Shown one piece after another: positions 25,101 to 36,456 of a stretch of 64,000 nucleotides of DNA (position 1 is the stretch's first letter; every line of letters starts with the position of its first letter). The notes below the pieces were generated by a model that saw nothing but the letters and a program-made list of their open reading frames with translations, did not search any database and was not told where the DNA came from. Both the position numbers and the translations under genes were made by a program. The DNA comes from Muricea muricata (Eukaryota > Cnidaria > Anthozoa > Malacalcyonacea > Plexauridae): NCBI GenBank assembly GCA_963855995.1, contig OY979728.1, positions 930,001-994,000 of the forward strand, given 5' to 3'.

Positions 25101-28100
25101 TGGCGTCTACAATACAAGCCATAGGTCGATGTGCTTCGAACATTCCCGAAGTTACAGATACCTGTTTGAGCGGTTTAGTGAAATTATTATCGAACAGAGA
25201 TGGTGAGCGACACATCAGAAATACACTCTACTGTTTGGAAACCGAACTACTGTATAATTGCATGCGTTTGCAATAGTTCCGATTCCCGCCGTGGTCATCC
25301 ATATTTTTCAGCTTGCCCGGTGTGGTTAGAAACTACAAACATAATTTTCAGCTGACCACATGACACCAAGACACATAAAGGACATGTCTGTAGCCATATT
25401 TAAAGCCTGTCGCACAGGATAGCTACATCAAGTGAGCAAAAGCTATTCACGCGTGTTAGCTCAGCCGATATCTCACCATGGAGGGTTTTACTGGGTCTTA
25501 TGCTTCATGGCACTTTTTCTCGTGTATTAAACATATTTGGTATGTCCCAACTCTCGGTGGGATATCTGCACCTACACACGGTGAGATATTAGCTAAGCAA
25601 AAAAAACACGAGTAACTTTAGCTCAGCTGCGATAGCTCTTTGCGGCAGGTTTAAGAGTTTTTCGCGCATAAAATCCTGATGTGTCCAAATATATGTATTA
25701 ATTGAGAGTTTTTTCACCTCAGAAACTGTTGTGGCTGAGAGCGTAGTTATGATCAAGAAACTACTGCAGCTAAAGGTATAGTATCTCGATTTTTTCGCTG
25801 TACTTTCTAGTTTAGGAGGTCTCGGTTTATACTTCATAAAGGTATATTTTTGTCGGGTTCTTCCCTTTTATTTCGTTGAAAAAGAAAGTTTGAAAACCTT
25901 TGTTTGAAAACATCAACTATATAGAAAAGAAACCTTTTTATGTCTTTTTTTTAAAAAAATAATTTTCTCACTGCAGCATAAAGACAAATCTCAAATAATA
26001 ACGCAGATGGTGAAGATCCTTAGCAAAATAACGGTAAGTAGAGGGAGAATTTAAGAAATAAAAATGACGTGGTCTTTCTCGTTCTGGCAGCCGTAGTTAA
26101 ATCTAAAGCTTCCTACTGTAACTTTGTGACTGTTACTGCTCTTCCCTCGATCTCGATGAACAGAATTATTTCGTCGTCTTTCAGGTTCCAATGGCCAGAG
26201 CAAGCATCTTGTGGCTGGTGGGTGAATATGCTGAACGCGTGCCTAAACTCGCGCCTGATGTACTACGAATGGCGGCGAAAACTTTCATCAAAGAGGTTTG
26301 TCGCGTCGGATAGCTTAGCTGTAGCTTGAGCAGAAGCTCCTCGACACCAGCACTTTATTCTATTCCACTCAACATCGTCGGTTTCTACTTGTTGAAATGG
26401 TAACTTCTCATCTAACCTCGTCAGCATAGTGGTTTAGGGCGCTATCTTACGTGCATGATGTTCATGATTCAGCATCCGGCAGTGACACTTTTTTGTATAG
26501 TGTTTCATTTTTTCACAGGTGTTTTTGTTTGTTCAAGCATTTTTCTCCCGTTCTGTGACGTGATTCTCGTGCTTTAAACGATTTAGAGAAAAAAATTCGA
26601 TTCCTCATATATGATGTCTTTATATTTCTACCTGGTTATCGAGAGTGAGGTACTGGGGACGAGATGCTTCAGTCGATCTGAAGTAGATTCGACCGCAAGC
26701 GAGCATGACGACACAAGAACTATCCACAATGAGACTAAACAACGTTTTTTGTAAACCTGTTTTAGGAGGACATCGTGAAATTACAAATTCTGAATTTAGG
26801 CGCCAAGTTAACACTCGTAAATCCGACCCAGGTGAGCTGGAAGTAAACCTTTCTCATAATGACGTCAAATGCGAAAATATTGATCATGAAATTTGATTGG
26901 CTGGTCATTTTTCTCTAGCCAATCAAATTTCGTTTAAGATCTATATACTCCGCTTTCGTCGTCACTACGCTAGCAACGTAAAACGGTATCGTATATCTTT
27001 AAACTGTTGAAAACCATTTATTTGCCTCCGCACAAAACAATTTATAAAGAGAGTTTAATAAAGCATTTAATGCATTAAATAAATCACAAATTTCTGCAAC
27101 TTTGAATGTTACAGGTTTTTTGCTTCGACAATGTCCTCCCGACATTATATGTCAATTGCATAATTTCCTACAAAATCTTTCTTGTATTTCTACAGACGCA
27201 GCAACTCTGTCAATACGTTCTGAATCTTGCCAAGTATGACCAAAGTTACGATATCAGAGACCGTGCGCGATTTCTCCGACCTATTGTCTTCCCTGGGGAG
27301 AAGGTTAGTTCTTGTATATCGAATTCTTTTCTGTATCGTAGAGCGAGCTAAAAAATCTGGTTGATTGAATTTATAGTAAGCTGCATTAACGGTTGGAATA
27401 TTCTAATTATACTTTAACTACGTAAAAAATCCCAAAGGGCCTTACGTCTTTGCCAACGACTTCAAGTCCAGTTACCAACAATGCATTTAAACATATTTAT
27501 AAACTGTTGGTTTCCATTGTCAAAGTTCTGTGATTTCGTTTGGTTCTGTTAACGATCCAATTTAACACTTTCTCTATGATGTTTGTCCTCGACCTTTTCA
27601 ACAAAAATTGCTTGCTAAATATTTTAAACAGGGTTCGTTCAAAACTGGAATATCCTTAAATGTCCTTGAATTTGAAGACAAAAACTTAAGGCCTTGAAAG
27701 TCATTGAATTTGGAAAGAAGTGCTTGCAAATCCTTGGATTCGCCTTTCTTTAGTTTCTGGACATTTTTTTTTTGAGATTGAAAATTGAATTGTGCTGGTT
27801 CATAATTTCTAAATACAGTTGCAGTTTGAGCACTATTTAAGAACTCGTTTAAGTCCTCTAATTTCCTTATATATGGCCTTGAAAGACCTTAAAACGTCCT
27901 TTATTCCATAGCTTACGGCTTGGGAGATGGCCATGCCAAGATGTTGTTAGAAATAACTTTTCGCATAGGTTTATCATTCGAAGCTATTAAGTATCAGATC
28001 CTCCAGAGTGGTTCTTATTTTACAAGCCGCCCAAAAGCCATCTTTCAGTATAGTTTTTCTGAAGACTACTGGATGGCAAGCTGTCAAAGACTGTGGCGCG

Positions 28101-31100
28101 ATCCCTTGTGCCTAAGCCTTTCCAATCTTTTCCCTTCCTAGACGTTGTTGGCCTTGTGCTTAGAACAATTAGAAGCCCGAAAGCAAAACGAAAATTTCGA
28201 TCCTAAATGCATGGTATGCGTTTATAGTATACTTGTGCACTGACCTAAAATACCATTTTTGCACTATTCGCCTTCAAAAGACACGCATTCGCCTTGTCAT
28301 CTACATCCATGTAAAGCCATTTTGATTATTAATTTATGTAAAACACTTAGGCAATTAGGCCGAGACGAGTTATAACCGATGTTTCTTGTACTGTTGTATG
28401 CAATGGTAATGAATGGCAGATTATGAACTAATGAAACTTTTCGCAGGCAATAGCGACTGTCAATTTAATTTTGTTGAAACACCACGAAAATGTATTCTAG
28501 CAAAGCTTTCGATTCGCGGCTCGGATCTTCATCAGTACTAATATTTATCCGGTGTTTCCACAAAATTATATTGATCAATATATTCTGACACCGTACAAAC
28601 GTACAAGGGACTTAATAGAGACTATCCTTTTGACACAGGCAATATTATCAAGTCTTCATCTTGTCAACAAGTTGTAGTAACGCTGTTATGATTTTTACCG
28701 TTTTATTGTCAATCCACGAACTTGTACCACGTTCTGAACAATATTGTTGAAAACTGTGAAAAATGTGGTTATGAGCACAACATTGCTTAATATTGTTTTC
28801 ATCAAAATTCAACATTGCGAAAATCATTCATTTTTTTCTGTGTTGAAACATTCATACTAAGCTCCTCTGTAGTGTTTGCATAATTGTTTCTTATTTAGAA
28901 GATATATGTATCGTTTATCTTTTAGAGCGGTCAACTCGTCAAGCACTCGAAGAAGATTCTACTGGCATCAAAACCGCCTCCTGTTTTAGAATCTGTTTTC
29001 AAAGGTATGGAATTTTACCAGGTCTACTGACTAGGTCGTAGCACTTATGACCCGTACTGGATCTCTGGAGATAGAGCTAGCCATGCTTATGCAGTATAAA
29101 TAAAGTTAATTTAGTTTAGGTTTGCTCCTGTACTAACACCACACTGAATCAATAAGAGATGATTCTTCCTGGAGTTCCAGGAAGAACGGATTAGAACTGA
29201 TAGCGCTATCCAGTACAAATAAAGTTAGTTTAGTTTAGGTTTCCTCCTGTAGTAACACTGGATCAATAAGAGACGATCCTTACTGGACCTCTAGGAAGAA
29301 CAGTTTAGAACTGATAGCGCTATCCAGTACAAAATAAATTTAGTTTAGTTTAGGTTTCTTCCTGTAGTAACACTGGATCAATATGAGATGATCCTTGCTG
29401 GACCTCTAGGAAGAACAGTTTAGAACTGATAGAGCTATCCAGTGTAAATAAAGTTAGTTTAATTTACGTTTTCTCCTGTAGCAACAATGGATCAATAGAT
29501 AGCCCCTGCTGGACCGCTAAGAGAGACAGCTTAGAACTGATACTTTTTATTTCAGCGTGTTTAGTGTTTACTATTTTATGTTTTTCAGATCATGGTGAAT
29601 TCATGGTCGGCTCTCTCTCGCATTTGATGAACGCAAAGGCGTCTGGGTATCAAGAACTCCCCGATTTCCCAGAAGACCCACCAGATCCTTCTGTTCGAAA
29701 TGTTGAGGTATGTCCCGTTGTTTATATCAGGGTGGTTTAGAGTGCTTGGAGGGAGAGGAGAAGGAATGATAAAGAAACGCTGCTCATGCAGTTTAAATTC
29801 CTGAAGAAAATTAAAGTTTATCGAACGTATAGACGAGAAATACTCAGTCATTTTAAAGGGTTATAGTTGTGTACATAGCGAGGTTTGACTTCTCTTACCG
29901 CAACTTTTCCTCGACTTTTTTAAAGAACCTGATTGGTTTATTTGGCAAGGTCCGGTGTATACGATTCAATGGCTAAAAGACATATTAATGTAGTGGAGAT
30001 CCAATGTAAATTAGGTTGTGTGTTTATGAAACTCTTTTTTATCAGGTTGAACCAATGTGGGAGAAAAAAGCGAAAGTTCGCTCAAAGAAAAAGAGCTCGT
30101 TTTATTCCAGCGAATCCGAATCAGGTTGGTGAACGAACTTAAGCGAAATGTTTTCCCTTTTCTTTTCACTTTAGGCAGCGGTTTGATGCCCAATGCTTGC
30201 CCTTGTGTGTATAGTGCGGGGGGGGGGGGGGAAGACTCGCCATATCGTATTTATAAACATGTTTAAAAGGTTCAGGAAAAATCACTATTCGATGCATAGC
30301 GCTATTCACAACCCACCTCTGCTTCGAAACTCGAGTCGTACGAGAGCAGGATCAGAGTGCTTGATGTTTTTAGGTTCTGAATCTGGTTCTGAGTCGAGTA
30401 GTGGCAGTGAAAGTGATGATAGCGAAGAAAGTGGCAGCCGGTCATCCATGGAATCGTTACCAGGGACAGAAACTGGTAAGTTGGAAACTTTACTTTGCTT
30501 TCCGTTTAGGGTCGCCACCAACCTCTACTGACAGACTTTGTGAGTGGTTGGTTATAACAATGAAAGACATTAAACTATAGACATTGGTTTTCTGAAGAAC
30601 GAATTACAAACAATGATGACTTTGTTTGAAAAGGCCAGTCACAAAACCTGATCATTTTAGGTCGCTATTTACCCGTCGTTGATGTTGTTGTTTTTAATGG
30701 CCATAAAGTCTATCTATGACACGAGGAATTACTTGATGTTGCATGAACTATTTTACTCGTTTGTTCACGTGTGAAACGTAACGTTTCATCATTAAATCGA
30801 GAACTTTTCCCGGTGAAATCAACGCGTTTGTTTTCGCTTGATAACTTCTGCTAGTTGTTGGTATTTTACCAGGCTCATGTGTAAAAATGCTCTGCGAGTT
30901 TTGCCAGTAGGAATTTGCACTTGTAGGATTCTCTGTCGTTAAGTGTTTCTGAGTAATAAGAAAAACATGCTGTATAAAGCCCGTAACCATGCCGAGAAAG
31001 TAGCAAAAAGTTTCCTTCGACATCATAATTGTGTACATAATACACTGTCTTCAAACATGACGATGTTACCGGAAAAGTGTTCGATGTAATGATGGAACGT

Positions 31101-34100
31101 TACGCTTCAAACGTGAACAAGGCGTGAAATAGCCCATGCATCATGCTTGAACGTAAATGGCAGTATTTAGGGCGCGTAAGGTACTATCAAGGTTAGGTGA
31201 CATAATTCGTTGTGATCATCTCATTTCGTTCATGTAGATACTCAACAAAGTGACGATGAATATGATGATAATGATGTTGTTGTGAGGAAGAAAGCAGCAA
31301 GTGAAAGTAGTATTGAGTCGAAAACGAGCGAGGAAGATTCAGACAGTGATATTGAAACATCAGAAGATGAATCTTCATCGGAGAACGAGGATGAACAAGA
31401 GACAACGGGTAAAAAGGTAAGATCCAGTTAGGGTCATCTCTTATTGATTCAGTGTTACTACAGGAGGAAACCTAAACTAAACTAACTTTATTTACACTGG
31501 ATAGCTCTATCAGTTCTAAAATGTTCTTCCTAGAGGTCCAGTAAGGATTATCTCTTATTGATCCAGTGTTACTACAGGGGGAAACCTAAACTAAACTAAC
31601 TTTATTTATACTTGATAGCTCTATCAGTTCTAAAATGTTCTTCCTAGAGGTCCAGTGAGGATTATCTCTTATTGATCCAGTGTTACTACAGGGGGAAACC
31701 TAAACTAAACTAACTTTATTTATACTGGATAGCTCTATCAGTTCTAAAATGTTCTTCCTAGAGGTCCAGTAAGGATTATCTCTTATTGATCCAGTGTTTT
31801 TACTGGAGGAAACTTAAACTAAACTTGATTTCGACGAGAGGTTTTAATGGCAGGATTTTCATCGTTCTCTCCTCCTAATGTAGGTCGAGCCGAAGAAGCA
31901 AGAAAAAACGAAACCTCAAGCGGCTAAACCTGAACCCAGACCTCCTTCAACAGATCAACTGCTCTTCTTTGATGAGGAAGGTAATTGTTGGCCGACCTCG
32001 CAGAGCCTCTTACGTTTTCTTGTATTTTCCACCCAATGCCGTGAACACTCCTTCCTTTCATTATTTTAGCGACGCCTATTGTAAATGGCACCTCCAACTT
32101 GCACAAAGCAGTGCTCTCGCCGTCGCTTGTGGATGATATGAAGACTTTGTCTCTTGGCTCTGCGACCAACGGTCCTACCCCCCTCGTTCAAAATGTGAGT
32201 CAATATAATGCACCAAAACACAAAACTATTGATACTCCGTAAATTGCCGACATTTTTTATTGTAAACGTTTCGACATGTAGTACAAGTCTTCTTCAGTGG
32301 AAGAAATGGTGAAGATGACTTGTACTACATGTCGAAACGTTTAGAATAAAAAAATGTTGACAATTTATGGAGTAGCAATAGTTTTGTGTTCTATTAAAAT
32401 ACTTTGTGACAGTATAACGTACGAGTTCCATGAGAAAAACTCCACTGTAGAATCGGTGATAGCATGTGTAGGAAAATAGCGTTTGCGCAGAACGAAAATT
32501 TGAACGGCTAACTTAAAATATAGTTTATTGCATGATTGAGTTTATTGATTGAAGCTAGATTTTTTCTAACTTTCAACGTACTTACTGATGCCACTGATAT
32601 CTAGACCATTCCAAAAAATTAGTATTGCTTAAAGGGTAATAACAACAATTTTTTGTTTGCTAATTTAAAAGAGTTTTTAAAATAACTAACAACGCCTTTT
32701 ACAGATTTTTCATATCTAACTTCACTCGAGAGATATTTCAGCTGAAACACACGAGCAGTCCGCCATCTTGGATTTTCAATAATATGCATGTTTAAGCACA
32801 AGTGGGATCACACAACATTCAGTTGTTGACAAGCAACGATCAAAACTAATCAGAAACTTGTTTCTGTTTGCTATTTGATATAACATATTGAGTAAAATCA
32901 TTCTGACCAACTGTTTGTTACTCACTTTCTTACATGTAATTTTTCAAGTCTTATCCCACTTGTGACGCCATGTACGACACGTTTGACTCAAAATGTCTCA
33001 AGAATCAAGCTGGATATGAAAAAGCTGTAAAAGCTTTTCGGTTATTCCAAAAGCTCTTTCAATTGAGCAAAGAAGATAGTTATCTCAAGAATTATCTGTG
33101 ATAATCAGATGTTAGGTTGATATAGAACTTGCTGTACTGTTTTGTGCTGAAACAACTTGCATCAAGCTTGTGAATAAAAAGTCTTCGCAGTCAACTTACA
33201 TCAAGCCTGTTGACAGCTTGCAGCAGACTTGTTATCGTCAAGCCAGAGCAAGCGATGCGAGCATATTCTGATTTCGGCTTGACAACTGCAAGGTAACAAT
33301 CCTGTAGAAGACTTGCTGCAATTTGTAGTTGTATTATTTCTATAGCAAATTGAAGCTCTGCAGCAATAACGACTTTCCGAAAAGAAATATATTCTCCGCT
33401 CGCTGTGATGAACTGTTTGTGGCAGTTGTTGGTAGTAAAATAGTTTTAGTTCATTGTATTCTCTCTTTTTCCACAGGTGGTATCAGATTTCTCGAAGTTA
33501 ACGTCGCACGAATTGCTAAATAAAATGTCTGGGCAGGGACTACAGGCCCAGTATAAATTTCCTCGCAGCCCGTGCATATACTCAACTTCAATGGTTGCCG
33601 TAGAAGTGACATTTTTTAATCATAGTGGCGCAGTTATTGAAAATATACGCATGGGAGAAAAAGTAGGTTGATCATTTGGTTTTGAAGTTTTTACAAGTTA
33701 TCGAAGTCTTAGAATACTTAGGTTTCTTAACCACTGGATCAATACGAAGAACAGTGTAAATAAAGTTAGTTTAGTTTAGATTTCCTCCTGTAGTAGCACT
33801 GGATCAATATGCGATTATCCTTACTGGGCCTCTGGAAAGAAAAGTTTAGAACTGATAGAGCTGTCCAGTATAAATAAAGTTAGTTTAGTTATATTTCCTC
33901 CAGTAGTAACACTGGATCAATAAAAGATGGTCCTTGCTAGATCTCTATAGGAAAACATTTTATAGAACTGGTAGAGTTATCCAGTATGGATAAAGTTAGT
34001 TCAGTTAAAAAATCTTTTTTTGATAACAGCGGATGAATAAAATAATCTAAATACGATTATTTTCTTTAATTTCTCTCATGTTTGTAGAAACTTGGTCTTG

Positions 34101-35321
34101 GTTTAAAAATGAGTGATTTCCCGACAATTGGTAAGTATTCTGTTATTCTATTATTTCAAGGAGACAGGGGTAGGTTAATGAGTTAATGCAATGCAGTGAC
34201 GCTGTGCTTTGTGTATTTAGAGTCTATTGATGTTGGCTCAACTGTCACTGTTACAATGGGCATCGATTTCAAGGATACCATCCAACCAGCTAGCTTTGAA
34301 ATATGGTAAGAATTCTGTCATGCCGTTTATGCATTTCGATGCAATAGAAAAAATCGATTAGCTCTGTGGATGCTACAGTCGCGGCAATGGAAGCGTTCCG
34401 AAAATACTTCACCAATTCATTTGCTCAAGTTTAGGAGTTCCTCTGATCAATTCCTCAAAATTTTGAAGAAGTCCTTAAAAGATTCACAACTCCTTGTGGA
34501 TTGACCAATCAGAATGCTATATCTTATTCGTGAGCATTCTGATTGGTCATTATGGTCAATAAAGAGGACGTTGTGTACATTTTAACGAACTTTTAACAAT
34601 TTGAGGAATAACGGGAGGGATTGATCAGAGGAACTGCTAAACTCGAGCAAATGAATTGGACAAATCTATTTAGAACGCTTCTATCGCCGCGACTGTAATT
34701 TCTACAAATCAATACACCAATTACGGGCTTTCTTTTTCCAGTACAAAGTCAAAGACGTTTTCTGTGAAAGTGAATTGTCCAATGGGAGAACAGCTGCAAC
34801 CTAGACCAATCACGGAACAGGATTTTCTCAGTTTACAAAGTAAGTTCGATGACTTCGGTGAAAATTTGTATTTCCTAAAAGTAAAAATATTTTCTGGTAA
34901 TTTATAACCCCACAACGTCCACTAACATTGATCGCTTTCTTCGCCCAAATCTTGGTATATTTTGCCTGTATCAATTACTTATCTTGAAACGATTTTAAGT
35001 AAATTTGTTTTTTCCCCAGAAAAATTGTCTGGTATGAACGAGACCTCGCTAAAAGTGGATATCCCTGCTGAAAACTGCGATGAAAGAGTGCTCATTTCGA
35101 AAATCCAGGGCTGTGCAAGTGTTGGGCTCTTACCACGAAATAGCTCTAGCAATTTCTGCAGATTTTCCGGCTCCACCATCTCGTCTGGCGTATCTGTTCT
35201 CATAAGCATCGATCTCAAACAAGACGGGAAAGGCAGTAAAATAACCGTGAACTGTGAAAAGATGACAATTAATTCTATACTAGCCAAGGAATTGGTTGCA
35301 GCCATAAAGAAAGTAAGCTAA
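16102..35321 (+). CDS. AP3B1: AP-3 complex subunit beta
   Basis: Exons: 16102..16178, 16297..16372, 16936..17010, 17113..17208, 17571..17666, 17870..17934, 18073..18139, 18499..18681, 19367..19543, 20602..20699, 23996..24050, 24258..24329, 24568..24630, 25070..25202, 25723..25775, 25977..26033, 26185..26295, 26766..26831, 27196..27303, (28142..28213), 28926..29004, 29589..29707, 30046..30124, 30374..30475, 31238..31416, 31884..31980, 32070..32194, 33477..33662, 34088..34130, 34221..34305, 34742..34839, 35020..35321. The join is 3294 nt, 1097 residues (human AP3B1 1094), phases consistent at every junction. N-terminal adaptin HEAT trunk ([39 protein letters not shown]); Ser/Asp/Glu-rich hinge in exons 30046-31416; C-terminal ear ([27 protein letters not shown]). 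AP-3 sorts cargo from endosomes to lysosome-related organelles. Vertebrates have AP3B1/AP3B2; I infer this is the single pre-duplication orthologue. Confidence 0.95.
20206..20376. mobile_element. Palindromic MITE in AP-3 beta intron
   Basis: Imperfect inverted halves: agtataggaaattacac ... aaaaatcacacacatgtttg against caaacacaagtgtgattttt ... gtgtaatttcctatt. No coding content. Confidence 0.6.
20483..20515. repeat. Small perfect hairpin
   Basis: ctgtgccgattaat / attaatcggcacag with almost no loop, in the same intron. Confidence 0.6.
20998..21088. repeat. Strong hairpin just past the stop of the nested Kelch gene
   Basis: The pair gttttatcacatataaaaca / tgttttatatgtgataaaac with a GC-rich loop, and outer cgtgttttaa-type arms. 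It ends 7 bp from the nested gene's stop (21095), so it would fold in that gene's 3' UTR as well as in the AP-3 beta intron. Confidence 0.7.
21095..22729 (-). CDS. RING-TRAF zinc finger-Kelch protein, nested in AP-3 beta intron
   Basis: Intronless frame of 544 residues, antisense within the AP-3 beta intron 20700-23995. RING C3HC4 at C27, C30, C40, H45, C48, C51, C62, C65; TRAF-type zinc-finger region about 88-160 ([35 protein letters not shown]); coiled coil about 160-250; then about five Kelch blades ([69 protein letters not shown]). The N-terminal half resembles RNF41/NRDP1-like E3 ligases. The role is inferred as ubiquitin ligation, with the Kelch propeller as substrate receptor. Full-length with ATG and stop and no frame break, so probably functional; lack of introns suggests a retroposed origin or an intronless family. 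No specific orthologue is recognised. Confidence 0.88.
   Translation of the reverse strand: MASKLAVRETGYDDERFEQIVSETLHCIICTNVIKDPVMCQRNEHLFCRACITIHLMYSNTCPTCMEPLTVETLRQARTAMNLLSELKIRCEFYKRGCGKVVLLGDLERHVADCGFAPAVCSNEGCQLEVNKQDLLHHETAVCELRRVKCHSCSEIRQEMDTMKVSLAAMDEKLDRNEKNIETNVKAVFAKVELVKQQLNKQEESNRQLLRADNVEIKESLNEIMKQLARMTQQTSHEDQAEKMKKGIAEGGGTEREEKVIVAGGFDGKGASNSVEMFSLATGTWTRLQPMREKRSGACSVVYNNQLFVISTLSTGTSIEKISLNDVQPWENVPVKLPEGFFASGSVVYKGRLILIGGSDQKEFADSDRITEISLSPPYTTQLLTNMPQRRCSHGVAIFGDKILIVGGSVARFSFRISVVMYDITKNEFQELAPLPYPVSDMATVKWDDDNVMIMGGVDSYYQSSNKVLMYNIRTQKSRELPNMKYKRRGCVAAVVRDTVIVMGGMDERSIVMKTVEGFRFDRNTWEELPSMHEPRTWATAAVY
22730..23995. other. AP-3 beta intron remainder and nested-gene upstream region
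   Basis: No coding exon seen. It should hold the promoter of the antisense Kelch gene. A long poly-C run lies at about 23868-23885. Confidence 0.5.
28142..28213 (+). CDS. AP3B1: Candidate cassette exon of AP-3 beta (24 codons)
   Basis: Between cttcctag| and |gtatgc, 72 nt with no stop in the AP-3 beta frame; both flanking introns are phase 0, so inclusion or skipping keeps frame. It encodes [20 protein letters not shown] plus four residues, between the trunk end (FPGEK) and [10 protein letters not shown]. Vertebrate AP3B1/B2 as I recall them have no such insert here. It could be a taxon-specific or alternative exon, or chance. Confidence 0.45.
28469..28570. mobile_element. MITE-like fragment with GTGTTTCCAC ends
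   Basis: Starts ttgaaacaccacg and ends cggtgtttccacaaaat, and contains agctttcgattcg and cttcatcagtact. The same words occur in the palindrome at 37922-38135. Confidence 0.5.
29080..29545 (+). repeat. 114-bp tandem repeat, cluster A (AP-3 beta intron)
   Basis: About four copies of a 114-bp unit containing aataaagttagtttagttta, gtaacactggatcaataag and ggacctctaggaagaac. Related clusters: B at 31425-31835 (opposite orientation) and C at 33722-34010. Confidence 0.9.
30511..30674 (+). repeat. Dispersed 165-bp repeat, copy 1
   Basis: Begins gtcgccaccaacc, contains gtgagtggttggttataac and gatgactttgttt, ends aggtcgctatttaccc. Other copies at 39882-40032 (+) and 42760-42905 (-). Confidence 0.85.
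31425..31835 (-). repeat. 114-bp tandem repeat, cluster B, inverted
   Basis: About 3.5 copies of the same unit in reverse orientation, period 114 bp (ggtccagt at 31535, 31649 and 31763). Copies here are very similar to each other. Confidence 0.9.
32217..32390. mobile_element. Palindromic MITE in AP-3 beta intron
   Basis: Nearly perfect inverted halves: aacacaaaactattg ... aaacgtttcgacatgtagta against tactacatgtcgaaacgttt ... caatagttttgtgtt. The loop is only about 40 bp. Confidence 0.75.
33722..34010 (+). repeat. 114-bp tandem repeat, cluster C
   Basis: About 2.5 more diverged copies of the 114-bp unit, same orientation as cluster A. Confidence 0.85.
34373..34698. mobile_element. MITE with CAGTCGCGGC ends
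   Basis: Ends tacagtcgcggcaatggaag and ctatcgccgcgactgtaa, with internal symmetric words aattcatttgctc / gagcaaatgaatt and cctctgatcaatt / ttgatcagagg. Lies in the AP-3 beta intron before exon 34742. Confidence 0.7.
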
Positions 35322-35603
35322 CTGTTCGCTGGCCGAACGCAAGTTTCCTAATTACGTGCGTGGGGGTGATGATCACGTGGGTAAGTTATGCTGGTCACGT
35401 GTGCGGTGTATGCTTATCACGTGGTGTAAAATGGTCGCGTGAGAAATATTTTATCGTTGGCGTCTTTCGACAACTGAATGCAAATTTGGGTCGGTCTTAC
35501 AAACAAATTAATGATCATTTATATAAACTCTGCAAAAACAATGCTTTTCAAATTATGTATATAATTAAGAAAATACTCAGTAGTGAGAAAATTAACTTTT
35601 TTT

Positions 35604-35609
35604 AATAAA
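35604..35609 (+). other. Poly(A) signal of AP-3 beta
   Basis: AATAAA about 280 bp past the AP-3 beta stop. Confidence 0.4.
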
Positions 35610-35821
35610 ATTATAAAGCTCGCATTTTCAACACTCAAAGTCACCGTATTGTGTTAATTTGACAGCTCTGAAGGCTTCGAATTCATGATGTGCAAAACAC
35701 GAGCAAGCAATTTTGCAACCATTAACTCAAAGCAGACAGAGCCGTCAAATTATGAAATGAATACAATAGATTCCCACGGCCGTAAAGCTTTGTTCTCACA
35801 AGCAACATAACAGAGGATACC

Positions 35822-36243
35822 TTTTCCTCTGAGGATAACCAAGACAAAGCAGAAAGAATTTTCTTTTGAATTTGCTTTTGTTCTTCCCTAGCTTATGCTC
35901 GTAGTCTTATGCTTGTGTTTATGTCGATGCATATTTCCACAGTTCACTGCATTTCATTGTCTTGTCTTTTGTTGTATTGTTTTAGCTTGTGCTCATGCTT
36001 AAGCCTTGTTCATATTTGTCCTGGGGTTTTCTCTCTTTCGTGTATGTGAATGAATACAAATATCACATTGCTTTTGCAATGGGCAATGGTACAGAATGCA
36101 CTCAATCACATCGGCCAGAACAAGTCGTTCCGGATTCTTACGACAAGTTTGAACTCGGCTTAATATCGCTTGTGAGTACTAGAACAAAAGCAAATTCGAA
36201 AGAAAATTCCTTCTGCTTTGTCTTCGTAAGTCTCTAAGGAAAA
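35822..36243. mobile_element. TIR element between AP-3 beta and the perilipin-like gene
   Basis: Inverted ends ttttcctctgagg ... gacaaagcagaaagaatttt ... gaatttgcttttgttct against agaacaaaagcaaattc ... aaaattccttctgctttgtc ... ctaaggaaaa. About 60 bp of symmetry at each end; no ORF of interest. Confidence 0.7.
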
Positions 36244-36456
36244 GTTGCCATTGAAGACCAAAACTTAATGCTCTGCGCCTAATTTGACTTTAATAAAACG
36301 CGGAAGTCCTTTTCGTAGCTCTTAAAAGTTCTCCATTGTTTGAAATGCTATTGTTCAACAGTCCATCCAATCAGCTACTGTTTTGTTTACATGCAAGGCG
36401 ATATAAAACAAGCAGGGATTTAGGCGCGTTATTTCACTCTCTGCAAAACTTCGAAC

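Noticed and set aside
34962..35321. 119-codon frame starting at an upstream ATG at 34962
   Set aside because: The real unit is the last AP-3 beta exon from 35020; the upstream part is intron read-through.
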